In this document: one piece after another, positions 34,944-43,343 of the stretch
How positions within the stretch are numbered: position 1 is the first letter of the stretch
Layout: the number at the start of each line of letters is the position of its first letter
Source: an uncultured Saprospiraceae bacterium
GTDB lineage: Bacteria; Bacteroidota; Bacteroidia; Chitinophagales; Saprospiraceae
DNA: 47,739 nt
Direction: 5' to 3'
Assembly (NCBI GenBank): GCA_937934275.1
Contig: CALHAM010000062.1
Coordinates: 1-47,739, forward strand
Program-made: the position numbers and the translations under genes
The notes under the pieces: model-generated
What the model saw: only the letters and a program-made list of their open reading frames with translations
Told to the model about the DNA's origin: nothing
The model's database searches: none

Positions 34944-36168
34944 AACAGTCCGGCACGCCTCTGGGTGGCTTAGTGCATTGGCCTTACTGGCTTGGGCAAC
35001 GAGCTGCACGCCGCGCGTGCAAACCCGCCCATATACGCTCCCGGTGTGGTTTGACTCGGTGAGCATCAGCGCCGACGTTACCTGCTATAACTGGGAAAGC
35101 TACGTACCCGACTACCGCCATCCCGACCACCTGCCCATGCGCTATTTGCGCGTCAACGTGCACATCTTAGACAACGGCAGTGGCACGGCTCATCGGCATC
35201 CGGACTCGGCCCGGCACTTTGCGCGCGAACTTATTCGACTGGCCAATGAGGCCTTAGACACCAACGTCGTCAACTGGCGATCGCCTGCCGGAACTCTGCC
35301 CTTGCCCAAGCGCTATCGCTACGTGCTCACGCCGCAACCGCACCTTCCCGGCGACGACGGCATATACTACCACTACGACGACGACCTGTACTTCTTCGTC
35401 TCTAAAGGCAAATACCAAAATAATTATACGCGTGACGTCATCGAGCGCTACGGTATCGGCACAGACTCTATCGTCAACATCTTCATACAGGTACACCACC
35501 CCGACAGTGTAGCCTCGCCCACGTATAAAGCCGACGGCCAAGGCATCGCTCTGGGCACATCGGTCAAGATTGCCGGAGCCTTAGAGCGCCCTTTCGGCCC
35601 AGAAGCGAGCGTAGGTTTGCTCAACCACGAAATTGGGCACGTCTTGGGCTTGGGCCATGCTTGGCTTTACGACGGCTGCCCCGATACCGATGAGCACTCC
35701 AACAAATGCTGGGAATGGACACCCGACCCGCCCTGCCGCGACCAAGCCACCAACAACATGATGGACTACAACGCCTACCAGATCGCTCTAACTCCTTGCC
35801 AAATAGGCAAAATACACGCCGCCATGGCTCAGGAGCGCTTCAGCGTTCGCCGATGTCTGGTCCCGACTTGGTGTACCTACCAGCCGGAGCGCACCGTTAT
35901 CATTGCCGACACCGTCCGCTGGCTGGGTTCGCGCGATTTGGAAGGCGACCTCATCATCGCTCCGGGCGGGAGCCTGCGCCTCAGCTGCCGCCTTTCGATG
36001 CCGCCCGGCGGGCGCATCTTAGTGCAGCCTGGTGGCACACTCTGGCTCGATGGCTGCTATATTCACAATGCCTGTGGGCAGAAGTGGGCGGGCATCTTGG
36101 TGCAAGAACGCAAAGGGCAGTACGGGCAGGTGCGCCTACTGAAAAAGTCCGCCCTCGTAGGGTTTTAG
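34924..36168 (+). CDS. Metzincin-type zinc metalloprotease lipoprotein (M43-like)
   Basis: 414 residues from the proposed TTG. A short signal (WLSALALLAWATSC) ends at C28, a lipobox-like cysteine. The zinc site HEIGHVLGLGH is at 235-245. It is followed by a Cys/Asp-rich loop (GCPDTDEHSNKC) and the Met-turn NNMMDY (277-282), as in M43 pappalysin/cytophagalysin peptidases. The C-terminal 90 residues form a beta-helix-like segment (GDLIIAPGGSLRLSCRLSMP) that stops abruptly. The start is uncertain: in-frame ATGs at 34801 and 34879 lie deep inside the rhodanese gene. The stop overlaps the convergent rnz stop. Confidence 0.8.
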   Translation: MAIRGVETVRHASGWLSALALLAWATSCTPRVQTRPYTLPVWFDSVSISADVTCYNWESYVPDYRHPDHLPMRYLRVNVHILDNGSGTAHRHPDSARHFARELIRLANEALDTNVVNWRSPAGTLPLPKRYRYVLTPQPHLPGDDGIYYHYDDDLYFFVSKGKYQNNYTRDVIERYGIGTDSIVNIFIQVHHPDSVASPTYKADGQGIALGTSVKIAGALERPFGPEASVGLLNHEIGHVLGLGHAWLYDGCPDTDEHSNKCWEWTPDPPCRDQATNNMMDYNAYQIALTPCQIGKIHAAMAQERFSVRRCLVPTWCTYQPERTVIIADTVRWLGSRDLEGDLIIAPGGSLRLSCRLSMPPGGRILVQPGGTLWLDGCYIHNACGQKWAGILVQERKGQYGQVRLLKKSALVGF

Positions 36169-37091
36169 ACAGCCTCGGTTGGCTCTCCTACGGCATATTC
36201 GACGCCCTCCACAGCGGCCTCGACGTTGGGAAAGACCTCGCGCGCTTGGCGCACGTGTTGCTCGGTGTCTGCGTATCGGCCCGAGAAATGGCCCAACAGC
36301 AACTTGCCGGCCTGAGCAGTGCGAGCCACTTCGGCAGCCTGGCGCGCCGTGGAGTGTAGGGCCGCTGCCGCCTCCTCGATGTGCTCGTCGGTAAAGGTAG
36401 CCTCGTGATACAGCAAACTGACGCCGCAAACAGCCTCGGCCACCGCCTCCGAAGGGGCAGTATCGCTACAGTAGGCATACGACAACAGCGGCTTAGGCGG
36501 CAGTGTCAGCGCGCCGTTGGCCACCACCCGCCCATCGGGCAGCGTTAGGTCAGCACCGGCCTTCACGGCGCGGATTTGCTCAAACGTCAGCCCGTACTGC
36601 TCGATGCTTTCGGGCCGGATGTTGAGTGGGCGCGGCTTTTCGCGGAACAGCCAGCCCACACAACAGGTTCCGTGCCGAAGCGGCACCGTGCTGACTTCGA
36701 GGGTTTCGCTTTCAAAAACCTTTTCCGGCCGCTCATCGCCCACTTCGATGAATTCCATCGGAAAGGAAAAGCGAATGCCGCAATGGCGTGCCACATCTTG
36801 AATGAATGCCGACAGCCCGGGTGGCGAGTACAATTGTATGGGGCGCTGTCGGCCTTTGAGGCTATACGAAGTGAGCAGACCAAATAGCCCAAAGACGTGG
36901 TCGCCGTGCAAATGGGTGATAAAAATCTGGTTGACGCGATCCACAGGCAGCTGGTAGCGGTAAAGCTGTTCCTGCGTGCCTTCGCCGCAATCCACCAGGA
37001 AATAATCGCGTTGGTTGTGCACCCATTGGGCGCTGTAGTGTCGGCCCTGAAAAGGGCCACCCGAGCTATTGCCTAAGATACGTACCCACAT
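36165..37091 (-). CDS. rnz: Ribonuclease Z
   Basis: 308-residue tRNA 3'-end endonuclease of the MBL fold. The zinc site THLHGDH is at 59-65 (H60, H62, D64, H65). The N-terminal LGNSSGGP and VDCGEGTQEQLYRY, the late YCSDTAP, LLYHEATFTDEH and LLGHFSGRY are all RNase Z hallmarks. An alternative Met 17 codons upstream (37142) lies beyond the promoter box and is rejected. The gene converges with the metalloprotease, with a 4-base overlap of the ends. Its box at 37102 leaves a leader of only a few bases. Confidence 0.95.
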   Translation of the reverse strand: MWVRILGNSSGGPFQGRHYSAQWVHNQRDYFLVDCGEGTQEQLYRYQLPVDRVNQIFITHLHGDHVFGLFGLLTSYSLKGRQRPIQLYSPPGLSAFIQDVARHCGIRFSFPMEFIEVGDERPEKVFESETLEVSTVPLRHGTCCVGWLFREKPRPLNIRPESIEQYGLTFEQIRAVKAGADLTLPDGRVVANGALTLPPKPLLSYAYCSDTAPSEAVAEAVCGVSLLYHEATFTDEHIEEAAAALHSTARQAAEVARTAQAGKLLLGHFSGRYADTEQHVRQAREVFPNVEAAVEGVEYAVGEPTEAV

Positions 37092-37101
37092 TGCTGAGTT
37101 G

Positions 37102-37109
37102 CAAAAGTA
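37102..37109 (-). promoter_or_regulatory. -7 promoter box for rnz
   Basis: On the minus strand TACTTTTG fits TAnnTTTG and ends ten bases before the ATG at 37091, predicting a very short leader. Confidence 0.5.
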
Positions 37110-37153
37110 CGCTCTATTTGCTTGGCATCGGCTGTGCTCCAATGGGCCGTTCT

Positions 37154-39142
37154 CTATCTGCGCGGAAAGAGCACGATACCGTATTTTCGAGCAAGGCGGT
37201 TGCGGGTCTGTTCGATTTTGAGGTTGGTCTGCAGGTATTGCCTTTCGGCTTTCGTGTCGCCGCTTTCGATGGCAGCTTTGAGGCGCTCTTTGTTTTTTTC
37301 TAACAGCCGATTGATTTTTCGAATTTTAAACAATGCCAAAGCCTGCTGGATGTCTGCTTCCGCATTGTCCTCGGGCATGGGTTGGTTTTGCAGCGGAAAG
37401 TTCCAGCGCGCTTCCCAATTGGGAGAGTACTCCCAAGGCTGGACGAGTATTTCGAGGGCCAGTTGAGCAATGTCGGCCGAAGGATGGTGGGTAAAGTAGT
37501 GTTGTTCGAGGGTTTGCCCGTTCAACAGCAAAGTATGGCACTCGCGGACGATTCGGCCGTAAAGGGGGTTGTCAAACTCTGGGATCAATTCTTCGATGTC
37601 GCCCAGGATCCACTCGGCTACGGTGATGGACTCACCGGGCAGTTCGCGGCTGCCGAATTGGATGAGCAGGCGGACGATGTCGCGTTCCTGAAATTCATCG
37701 GTGGGTAAGGCGAGAGCGCAGAGGCGCTCAGGTGGTGAGGGCGGCGTCTCTCCTTCTGGCCAGGGGGCGCTGGGCAGCGTTGCTGGCTCGGCGAGGTCGG
37801 AAAGCGTTCCGGGCTGGCGAGCTTCTTTTTCGGCTTTTTTGCGCATGTCGGCGCGAACGAGCTTATTCACCTCCTCGAGCAGCACCTGCTCACTAAGGCC
37901 CATTTGGATGGCACATTCTAGCACATATGTGCTGCGCCGAATAGAGTCGGGTATCTTGGCCAAGCTGGCCACCATGTCTTTGACCACGCTGGCCCGACGC
38001 GCCGGATTGCCCTTGGCTTCGTCCAGCAGCAGGCTCATCTTGAGCAGCACGACATCTTTGGCCTGGCTGGCTAAGTAAGCTTCGAAGGCTTGGGCGCCGA
38101 CGCGCTGCACATAGCTGTCGGGGTCTTCTCCTTGGGGCAAGAGAACGACGCGCACGTTGAGGTCTTGCTCCAGCGCCAAGTCCAGCCCGCGCAGGGCCGC
38201 TTGGACACCCGCCGGGTCGCCGTCGTAAAGGATGGTCAGGTTTTGGGTGTTTCGCCGAATGAGCTGCAGTTGCCCTTCAGTAAGCGAGGTACCGCTCGAG
38301 GCGACAACGTTTTCGATGCCGGCTTGGTGCAGCGAGATGACGTCCATGTAGCCCTCGACGAGGATACACTCGTCTTTCTTACGAATGGCTTTTTTAGCCT
38401 GGTACATGCCGTAGAGGGTTTTACTCTTGACGTAAATTTCACTTTCGGGGCTGTTGATGTACTTGGGTATTTTTTTATCAGAGGAGAGGGTGCGTCCGGC
38501 AAAAGCAGCGATTTTCCCCGACAGGGTGTGGATGGGAAAGATGACGCGGGCGCGGAAGAAGTCGCGCGTACCGTCGGCGCTCACGAGGCCGGCCTTTTGC
38601 AGAAGGCTGAGGTTGTGGCTGGCCTGCTTGGCTTTTTGCAGCAACAAGTCGCGCTGGTCGGGGGCATAGCCCAGGGCGAAGGTCTGAAGGGTTTCGTCGG
38701 TTAGGCCGCGCAGGCGAAAGTAGCTGAGTGCTACAGATTTGCCTTCGTCGGTGTTGAGCATTTGCTCTTGAAAGTGGCGGGCTGCAAAGTCGTTGACGAT
38801 AAAGAGCGACTCGGCTTGTTGTTGCTCGGCCTGTTGCTGCGGAGAGCGCTCCACTTCCTGAATTTCGATGCGATACTTTCGGGCCAGCCAGCGCAGGGCC
38901 TCCGGATAGGTGAAGCCCTCGTGCTCCATGAGGAAGGTAACCGCATCGCCCCCCTTACCACAGCCGAAGCACTTGAAGATGTTGCGCGCCGGGTTGACGT
39001 TAAACGACGGCGTCCGCTCGGCGTGGAACGGGCATAAGCCCACTAAGTTGACGCCGCGCCGGCGCAAGGTCAGAAACTCGCCCACTACCTCCTCGATGCG
39101 GGCAGCCTCCAGTATCTCGCGTGCGGTTTGAGGCGGAATCAT
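37154..39142 (-). CDS. dnaG: DNA primase DnaG
   Basis: 662 residues, makes the RNA primers for replication. The N-terminal CHC2 zinc finger has C37, H40, C58 and C61 (CPFH...CFGC). The central TOPRIM core shows ILVEGYMDVISLHQAG, SSGTSLTEGQ and LYDGDPAG. The C-terminal region (about 430-662), predicted helicase-binding, is rich in Glu and Pro and less conserved. It starts 30 bases after porT on the same strand, giving a menG-porT-dnaG order. Confidence 0.97.
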   Translation of the reverse strand: MIPPQTAREILEAARIEEVVGEFLTLRRRGVNLVGLCPFHAERTPSFNVNPARNIFKCFGCGKGGDAVTFLMEHEGFTYPEALRWLARKYRIEIQEVERSPQQQAEQQQAESLFIVNDFAARHFQEQMLNTDEGKSVALSYFRLRGLTDETLQTFALGYAPDQRDLLLQKAKQASHNLSLLQKAGLVSADGTRDFFRARVIFPIHTLSGKIAAFAGRTLSSDKKIPKYINSPESEIYVKSKTLYGMYQAKKAIRKKDECILVEGYMDVISLHQAGIENVVASSGTSLTEGQLQLIRRNTQNLTILYDGDPAGVQAALRGLDLALEQDLNVRVVLLPQGEDPDSYVQRVGAQAFEAYLASQAKDVVLLKMSLLLDEAKGNPARRASVVKDMVASLAKIPDSIRRSTYVLECAIQMGLSEQVLLEEVNKLVRADMRKKAEKEARQPGTLSDLAEPATLPSAPWPEGETPPSPPERLCALALPTDEFQERDIVRLLIQFGSRELPGESITVAEWILGDIEELIPEFDNPLYGRIVRECHTLLLNGQTLEQHYFTHHPSADIAQLALEILVQPWEYSPNWEARWNFPLQNQPMPEDNAEADIQQALALFKIRKINRLLEKNKERLKAAIESGDTKAERQYLQTNLKIEQTRNRLARKYGIVLFPRR

Positions 39143-39172
39143 GTGCTCTATCCGCCTTCACGGCGGCAGTTT

Positions 39173-39928
39173 TTAGCCCTCAAAATAAAGGGTAATGGTA
39201 AAAGTACGCGACAGGATTTTTTCCAGCACAGTGCTCTGCTGCAGGCGGTCGTTGTACAGCAGCACGTTGTTTAGCCCGTGCGAGACTTTGAACTCAGGCG
39301 AAAAAATAAAGTACGGGAAAAAAAACTGCACCCCTGCTCCGTATTCGAATTGGAAGTCGGTAGGCGAGATTTTGATGAGATCCGCGGCCTGGCGCGTGCG
39401 CGAGTCGCTGGCTACGTCGAAGATATACTTCGCCCCCGCCACCAAAAAGATGCGGAAGTCGTGGTATGCCACCGACTTGTAGCGCACGTGGAAAGGCATC
39501 TCCACCAACACGGACTCTATGCGGCGGTTAATGCTCTGCACGCCATCGCCCGGACGCGTGTAGCGCAAGTTGCGCTCTACGAAGGACAGCGTCGGTAAGA
39601 AGCGCACGTCGAAATATTCGCCGATCTTCAGGTTCGACACGATGCCCAAATTGAAGCCCGGCCCCGTAACGCCCTCGGCGCGAGCAAAGGAGTCGTTGCG
39701 GATGAAATCGCGCGAGTGGTAGATCTTGAAATCGCTTAGGTTCATGCCCAAGCTGATGCCAAAATAGTAGGGCTTTGCCTGAAAGTCTTTGTAGTTGAAG
39801 TTGTAGTTTTGAGCGCGCTGTGCCCAACTGGCAAGAGCGCCTGCGCCCAAAAAGCACAAGCACAGGGCCGCCGTCAGGCTTTTACGCCTGTGTAGATGGA
39901 GCAGATTCCAAAGGTAAGTCGTTCGCAT
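39173..39928 (-). CDS. porT: PorT-family outer-membrane barrel protein (T9SS / gliding)
   Basis: 251 residues. The signal segment (SLTAALCLCFLGAGALASWAQ) is followed by an all-beta region with alternating aromatic residues (YYFGISLGMNLSDFKIYHS, FQFEYGAGVQFFFPYFIF) ending in aromatic FEG, consistent with an eight-strand barrel. Its length and its place directly downstream of menG match PorT/SprT, an envelope component needed for type IX secretion. That system would export the giant protein at 11477-16456. The ATG at 39928 gives a 55-base overlap with menG. No other ATG lies before the signal core. Confidence 0.85.
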   Translation of the reverse strand: MRTTYLWNLLHLHRRKSLTAALCLCFLGAGALASWAQRAQNYNFNYKDFQAKPYYFGISLGMNLSDFKIYHSRDFIRNDSFARAEGVTGPGFNLGIVSNLKIGEYFDVRFLPTLSFVERNLRYTRPGDGVQSINRRIESVLVEMPFHVRYKSVAYHDFRIFLVAGAKYIFDVASDSRTRQAADLIKISPTDFQFEYGAGVQFFFPYFIFSPEFKVSHGLNNVLLYNDRLQQSTVLEKILSRTFTITLYFEG

Positions 39929-40617
39929 TGCAGGTGTTGATAACCGGTTTTAGCGAGTATTTGAAGAAAATCGTTGCCCTGCGGGAAGGCTTGCACGCTT
40001 TCAAAGAGATAAGCGTAAGCCCGCGGATCGCGCGATGTCAAACGCCCGACAAGAGGCAAAACGTATTTGAAGTAGGCGTGGTAAAGCTGTTTGAACGGAA
40101 AAATCGTCGGGTGTGAAAACTCTAAGACGACTACCCGCCCACCCGGGCGCAGGACGCGGTTCATTTCCGCCAGCCCCTTTTCCAAGTTTTCAAAATTGCG
40201 CACGCCAAAAGCCACCGTAATGGCGTCAAAACTATTGTCGGCAAAGTTGAGCCGCTCGGCGTCACCGCTCTGAAGCACTACGACGTCTTGCAAGCCCTTG
40301 CGGGCGATTTTCTCCCGACCCAAATCGAGCATTTGATGGGCGATGTCTATACCGACCACTCGGCGTGGGCGGAGCATCTCAGCAGCCAGGATGGCCACAT
40401 CGGCTGTGCCTGTCGCCACATCTAAAATCTCCAAAGGCTGCTCGGCTCCTGCTAAATAGCGCAAGGCTCGGCGACGCCACGATAAGTCAATGCCCAACGA
40501 GAGCAGCCGATTGAGCAGGTCGTAGCGCGGCGCAATGCGATCGAACATGCGACCTACCTGCTCTTTTTTGCTTTCGCTTTCGCTCCCGTAGGGCGTAACA
40601 ACGGTCTTCTCACTCAT
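39874..40617 (-). CDS. menG: Demethylmenaquinone methyltransferase
   Basis: 247-residue UbiE/MenG family methyltransferase that performs the last C-methylation of menaquinone. SAM motif I ILDVATGTAD (69-78) and the family signatures FDRIAPRYDLLNRLLSLG and VAFGVRNFENLEKGL are present, ending in GICSIYTGVKA. ATG 40617 is chosen. A start nine codons upstream would lie closer to the box. With the futalosine gene mqnD in the window, a MenG role is the natural call; ubiquinone methylation is less likely in Bacteroidota. It overlaps porT by 55 bases. Confidence 0.95.
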   Translation of the reverse strand: MSEKTVVTPYGSESESKKEQVGRMFDRIAPRYDLLNRLLSLGIDLSWRRRALRYLAGAEQPLEILDVATGTADVAILAAEMLRPRRVVGIDIAHQMLDLGREKIARKGLQDVVVLQSGDAERLNFADNSFDAITVAFGVRNFENLEKGLAEMNRVLRPGGRVVVLEFSHPTIFPFKQLYHAYFKYVLPLVGRLTSRDPRAYAYLFESVQAFPQGNDFLQILAKTGYQHLQCERLTFGICSIYTGVKA

Positions 40618-40633
40618 AGTCAGCTGTGCAAGG

Positions 40634-40641
40634 CAAAGGTA
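40634..40641 (-). promoter_or_regulatory. -7 promoter box for menG-porT-dnaG
   Basis: On the minus strand TACCTTTG fits TAnnTTTG, 16 bases before the menG ATG. Confidence 0.55.
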
Positions 40642-40751
40642 CAACCAAACGGCGCGTTTGTGGTTGGCGACAGCGCCGGCAACGGGCCAACGCGCTTTGA
40701 GGCGTTCCTCTTTCGAAAGAGGGCCTGCGTAGGAGCTTGTGGGGCATACCC

Positions 40752-41882
40752 TCAGTTCAATTGAATGTTTTCTACGATCTCCAACCCATAACCGATGAAC
40801 CCAGTGCGCGGGCGCGGATGGTTGGTCAGCAGGCGTATTTTGCTGATGCCTAAGTCGCGTAAGATTTGTGCCCCAATGCCGAAATCCTTTTTGCCCATGC
40901 TGGTGTGGAGTTCGAATTTTTCCGGCTCGCCAGCCTCCATGTATTTTTGGTAAATCTTTAAGCGCGTCAGCAGGTCGGCCTTATCGCCTTGGCGCAAATA
41001 GACAAAAGCACCCTTGCCCTCTTTGGCGATTTTTTGTAAGGCGGTCTGAATCTGTTGGCCGTAGTCGGCCAGCACGTTGCCCAAAATACCGCCCGTTTCC
41101 GACCACGAATGCACGCGCACCAGCACGGGCTCGTCTTCGCTCCAATGGCCTTTCTTGAGCACCAAATGACAGTCGCCACACGATACGTCGGTGTAAACGA
41201 TGGCCTCAAACTCGCCATAAAGTGTTTTCATAGGCGTTTGCAATTCGCGGCGCACCAAGCGCTCCGTGCGCATCCGATAGGCCACCAAGTCGTCAATGGA
41301 GATGATTTTAAGGTCGAATCGCTTCGCTACCTCCAGCAGTTGCGGCAAGCGGGCCATGGTACCATCAGGGTTTAGGATCTCTACCAGCACACCGGCTGGG
41401 TACAGGCCAGCTAAGCGGGCCAGGTCTACAGCGGCCTCCGTATGACCGGCTCGGCGCAGGACGCCGCCGCTTTTGGCGCGCAGCGGGAAGATGTGGCCAG
41501 GTCGGGCGAAGTCGCTGGGGCGGGCGTTGGGGTTGGTCAGGTGTCGAATGCCCATCGCGCGATCGTACGCGCTAATACCCGTGGTACACCCGTGCCCGAT
41601 AAGGTCAATAGACACCGTAAAGGCCGTCTCGTGCAACGCCGTATTGGCGCTGACCATAAGGGGCAGATCGAGTTCATCGGCCCGCTTTTCTTCTATGGGC
41701 GTGCAAATGAGGCCGCGGCCGTGCAAGGCCATGAAGTTGATGATTTCGGGCGTTACCAATTCGGCTGCGCAAATGAAATCCCCCTCGTTTTCGCGGTCTT
41801 CGTCGTCCACCACAATAATGATGCGGCCGGCGCGCAGCTCCAATAAGGCTTCTTCGATAGTGTTAAGTTGGAAGTCGCTCAT
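40752..41882 (-). CDS. ribB: DHBP synthase (RibB) fused to a degenerate GTP cyclohydrolase II-like domain
   Basis: 376 residues. The N-terminal half (1-205) is an intact 3,4-dihydroxy-2-butanone 4-phosphate synthase for riboflavin: DDEDRENEGD (26-35), HGRGLICTP and RRAGHTEAAVDLARLAG (143-159). The C-terminal half aligns to RibA but has lost its catalytic features. The zinc cysteines of HSEC and RCDCG are replaced (S261, A272, Y274), and the RQEGRGIGL-type stretch reads RQGDKADLL. It therefore probably lacks GTP cyclohydrolase activity and resembles the RibBX variant known from Proteobacteria. ATG 41882 is chosen over 41993, which lies upstream of the promoter-like box. Confidence 0.92.
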   Translation of the reverse strand: MSDFQLNTIEEALLELRAGRIIIVVDDEDRENEGDFICAAELVTPEIINFMALHGRGLICTPIEEKRADELDLPLMVSANTALHETAFTVSIDLIGHGCTTGISAYDRAMGIRHLTNPNARPSDFARPGHIFPLRAKSGGVLRRAGHTEAAVDLARLAGLYPAGVLVEILNPDGTMARLPQLLEVAKRFDLKIISIDDLVAYRMRTERLVRRELQTPMKTLYGEFEAIVYTDVSCGDCHLVLKKGHWSEDEPVLVRVHSWSETGGILGNVLADYGQQIQTALQKIAKEGKGAFVYLRQGDKADLLTRLKIYQKYMEAGEPEKFELHTSMGKKDFGIGAQILRDLGISKIRLLTNHPRPRTGFIGYGLEIVENIQLN

Positions 41883-41891
41883 GCGAAAAGA

Positions 41892-41899
41892 TAAAAGTA
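41892..41899 (-). promoter_or_regulatory. Imperfect -7 promoter box for ribB
   Basis: On the minus strand TACTTTTA matches TAnnTTTG except for the last base. It ends nine bases before the ATG. Confidence 0.3.
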
Positions 41900-42041
41900 C
41901 ATAGGTTTGGCTCGGTGTACGGGGACGGCGAAAAATCGCGCTTTGCTGGCGGCGAAGCCAAGACCGTAGCCCTTGAGCTTCAGCAGGAAGCAAGCGGGCA
42001 CTTTTAGCCGCTCAGGTTCGATGCGCTAAAACAGAACAGCG

Positions 42042-43271
42042 CTACTCGCGGTTCGTTCTTTGCCAAGTGTTATCTCGGATGCCACGCACCCACTTGAAAA
42101 AGCCGTCTATCAGTGCCGCGTTCATGGCTAAAAAGTAGGCAGTATTTTGCAGTGGCCTATTAGGGCGCAGCGAGAGGCGATTTTGCAAAAAATACCAGCC
42201 GAACGAGAGCGCTGTTGCGGTCAGCATTCCCACAAAGACCCACCGGTAAGAAGGGCTAAAAAAGGCCAAATAGCCCGCAGAGAGAAACATGAGGGCCAGC
42301 CAGAAGCCGCCAAACCAGCGCAGTACTTTGTGAGAGAAAAAGCCAAACCCCAGCCGTGTCAGCGGTGGCGTCACCCATCGCCAGAAGCGGGACAGGTTTT
42401 GAAAGCTGCCGGCGGCAATGCGCTTTTTGCGCCGATACTCGTCGGCCATGCGATGGGTAGCTACTTCGTAGCAAACGGCTTCCAAGTCGTTGATCGCCCA
42501 ATAGCCGCGCTCCAAGGCGCGGAATACGAGCCAGAAGTCGTCCACCAACGAGCGTGGCGGGATGCGTTCAAACAGGTCGGCACGCAAGGCATAGCAGCCG
42601 CCAAAAGGACCCATCATTTGGCCCCAGGCCAGGCTTTCCCAGTGCTTAAGGCGCACCTCAGCACTCAAGTATTGCTGCTCGCTGCGGCTGATGCCGTGCT
42701 GGCGCACTCCTTTGCTGCGAAGGTGGGCATCCACAGCCCCGATGCGCTCATCCTTAAAATGGCGCGCCAAGCGGTAGAGCGTTTGCGGCTCCAGCATGAC
42801 GCTGGCGTCGGTGAGCACGAAGAGGTGCTGAGGCGCCGATGAACCATTGTATAGGCGCTCAAAGTCGGCTTTTGCCAAGGAGGCCAGGTCGTTGATGACG
42901 GGCGGTTTACCGCGCCGCTCGCGAAAGAGCGAAAAATGCGCGTGCTGCAACGGGAAATGGATGTCAAAGGCATGTGCCACCAAATCGTTAGTTCGGTCGG
43001 TAGAGCCGTCGGAGCCTACATAAATGCGCAGCTTGTCGCGCGGATATTCTTGCTGGGTAAGGCTATACAGTTTTTCGCCAATGACGCGCTCCTCGTTGTG
43101 GGCAGCCATGAGCACCGAGATGACGGGCAGGTCGGGGTCGTCGGGGGCATACTGCGCATGCCGGAAGCGTTTGCCTCGAGCCAGCAGCCACATTAGGAGT
43201 GGATAGACAAGATAGGTGTACAATAGCGCAGAGGCGCTTACCCAAAAGAGGAGGGTGGCAATTTGCTGCAT
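42042..43271 (-). CDS. Membrane family 2 glycosyltransferase
   Basis: 409 residues. An N-terminal membrane helix (LLFWVSASALLYTYLVYPLLMWLL, 7-30) precedes a GT2 catalytic domain: VLMAAHNEERVI (54-65), GSDGSTDRT, the DxD-like LTDASVML and MGPFGGCYALR. The acceptor-side motif is RRKKRIAAGSFQNL in place of the usual QxxRW. Three or four hydrophobic segments follow near the C-terminus. The layout fits processive or membrane GT2 enzymes that build exported polysaccharide or glycolipid; sugar and acceptor are unknown. The box at 43277 is five bases from the ATG. Confidence 0.88.
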   Translation of the reverse strand: MQQIATLLFWVSASALLYTYLVYPLLMWLLARGKRFRHAQYAPDDPDLPVISVLMAAHNEERVIGEKLYSLTQQEYPRDKLRIYVGSDGSTDRTNDLVAHAFDIHFPLQHAHFSLFRERRGKPPVINDLASLAKADFERLYNGSSAPQHLFVLTDASVMLEPQTLYRLARHFKDERIGAVDAHLRSKGVRQHGISRSEQQYLSAEVRLKHWESLAWGQMMGPFGGCYALRADLFERIPPRSLVDDFWLVFRALERGYWAINDLEAVCYEVATHRMADEYRRKKRIAAGSFQNLSRFWRWVTPPLTRLGFGFFSHKVLRWFGGFWLALMFLSAGYLAFFSPSYRWVFVGMLTATALSFGWYFLQNRLSLRPNRPLQNTAYFLAMNAALIDGFFKWVRGIRDNTWQRTNRE

Positions 43272-43276
43272 GGAGG

Positions 43277-43284
43277 CAAAGGTA
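43277..43284 (-). promoter_or_regulatory. -7 promoter box for the glycosyltransferase
   Basis: On the minus strand TACCTTTG fits TAnnTTTG and ends five bases before the ATG, predicting a nearly leaderless message. Confidence 0.5.
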
Positions 43285-43343
43285 GAACGCAGAACACGAG
43301 GGCAAACAAAGATTATCCGCTCGAAGTTCGAGTCGTTAGGCGG

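Noticed and set aside
39875-39877. Alternative porT start at an internal CTG downstream of the embedded box
   Set aside because: It would remove the positively charged n-region of the signal peptide. ATG 39928 keeps it.
43320-43332. Palindrome CTCGAAGTTCGAG between the cytochrome and glycosyltransferase genes
   Set aside because: Six pairs around a single central base cannot form a stable RNA hairpin. It could be an operator, but a single copy gives no support.
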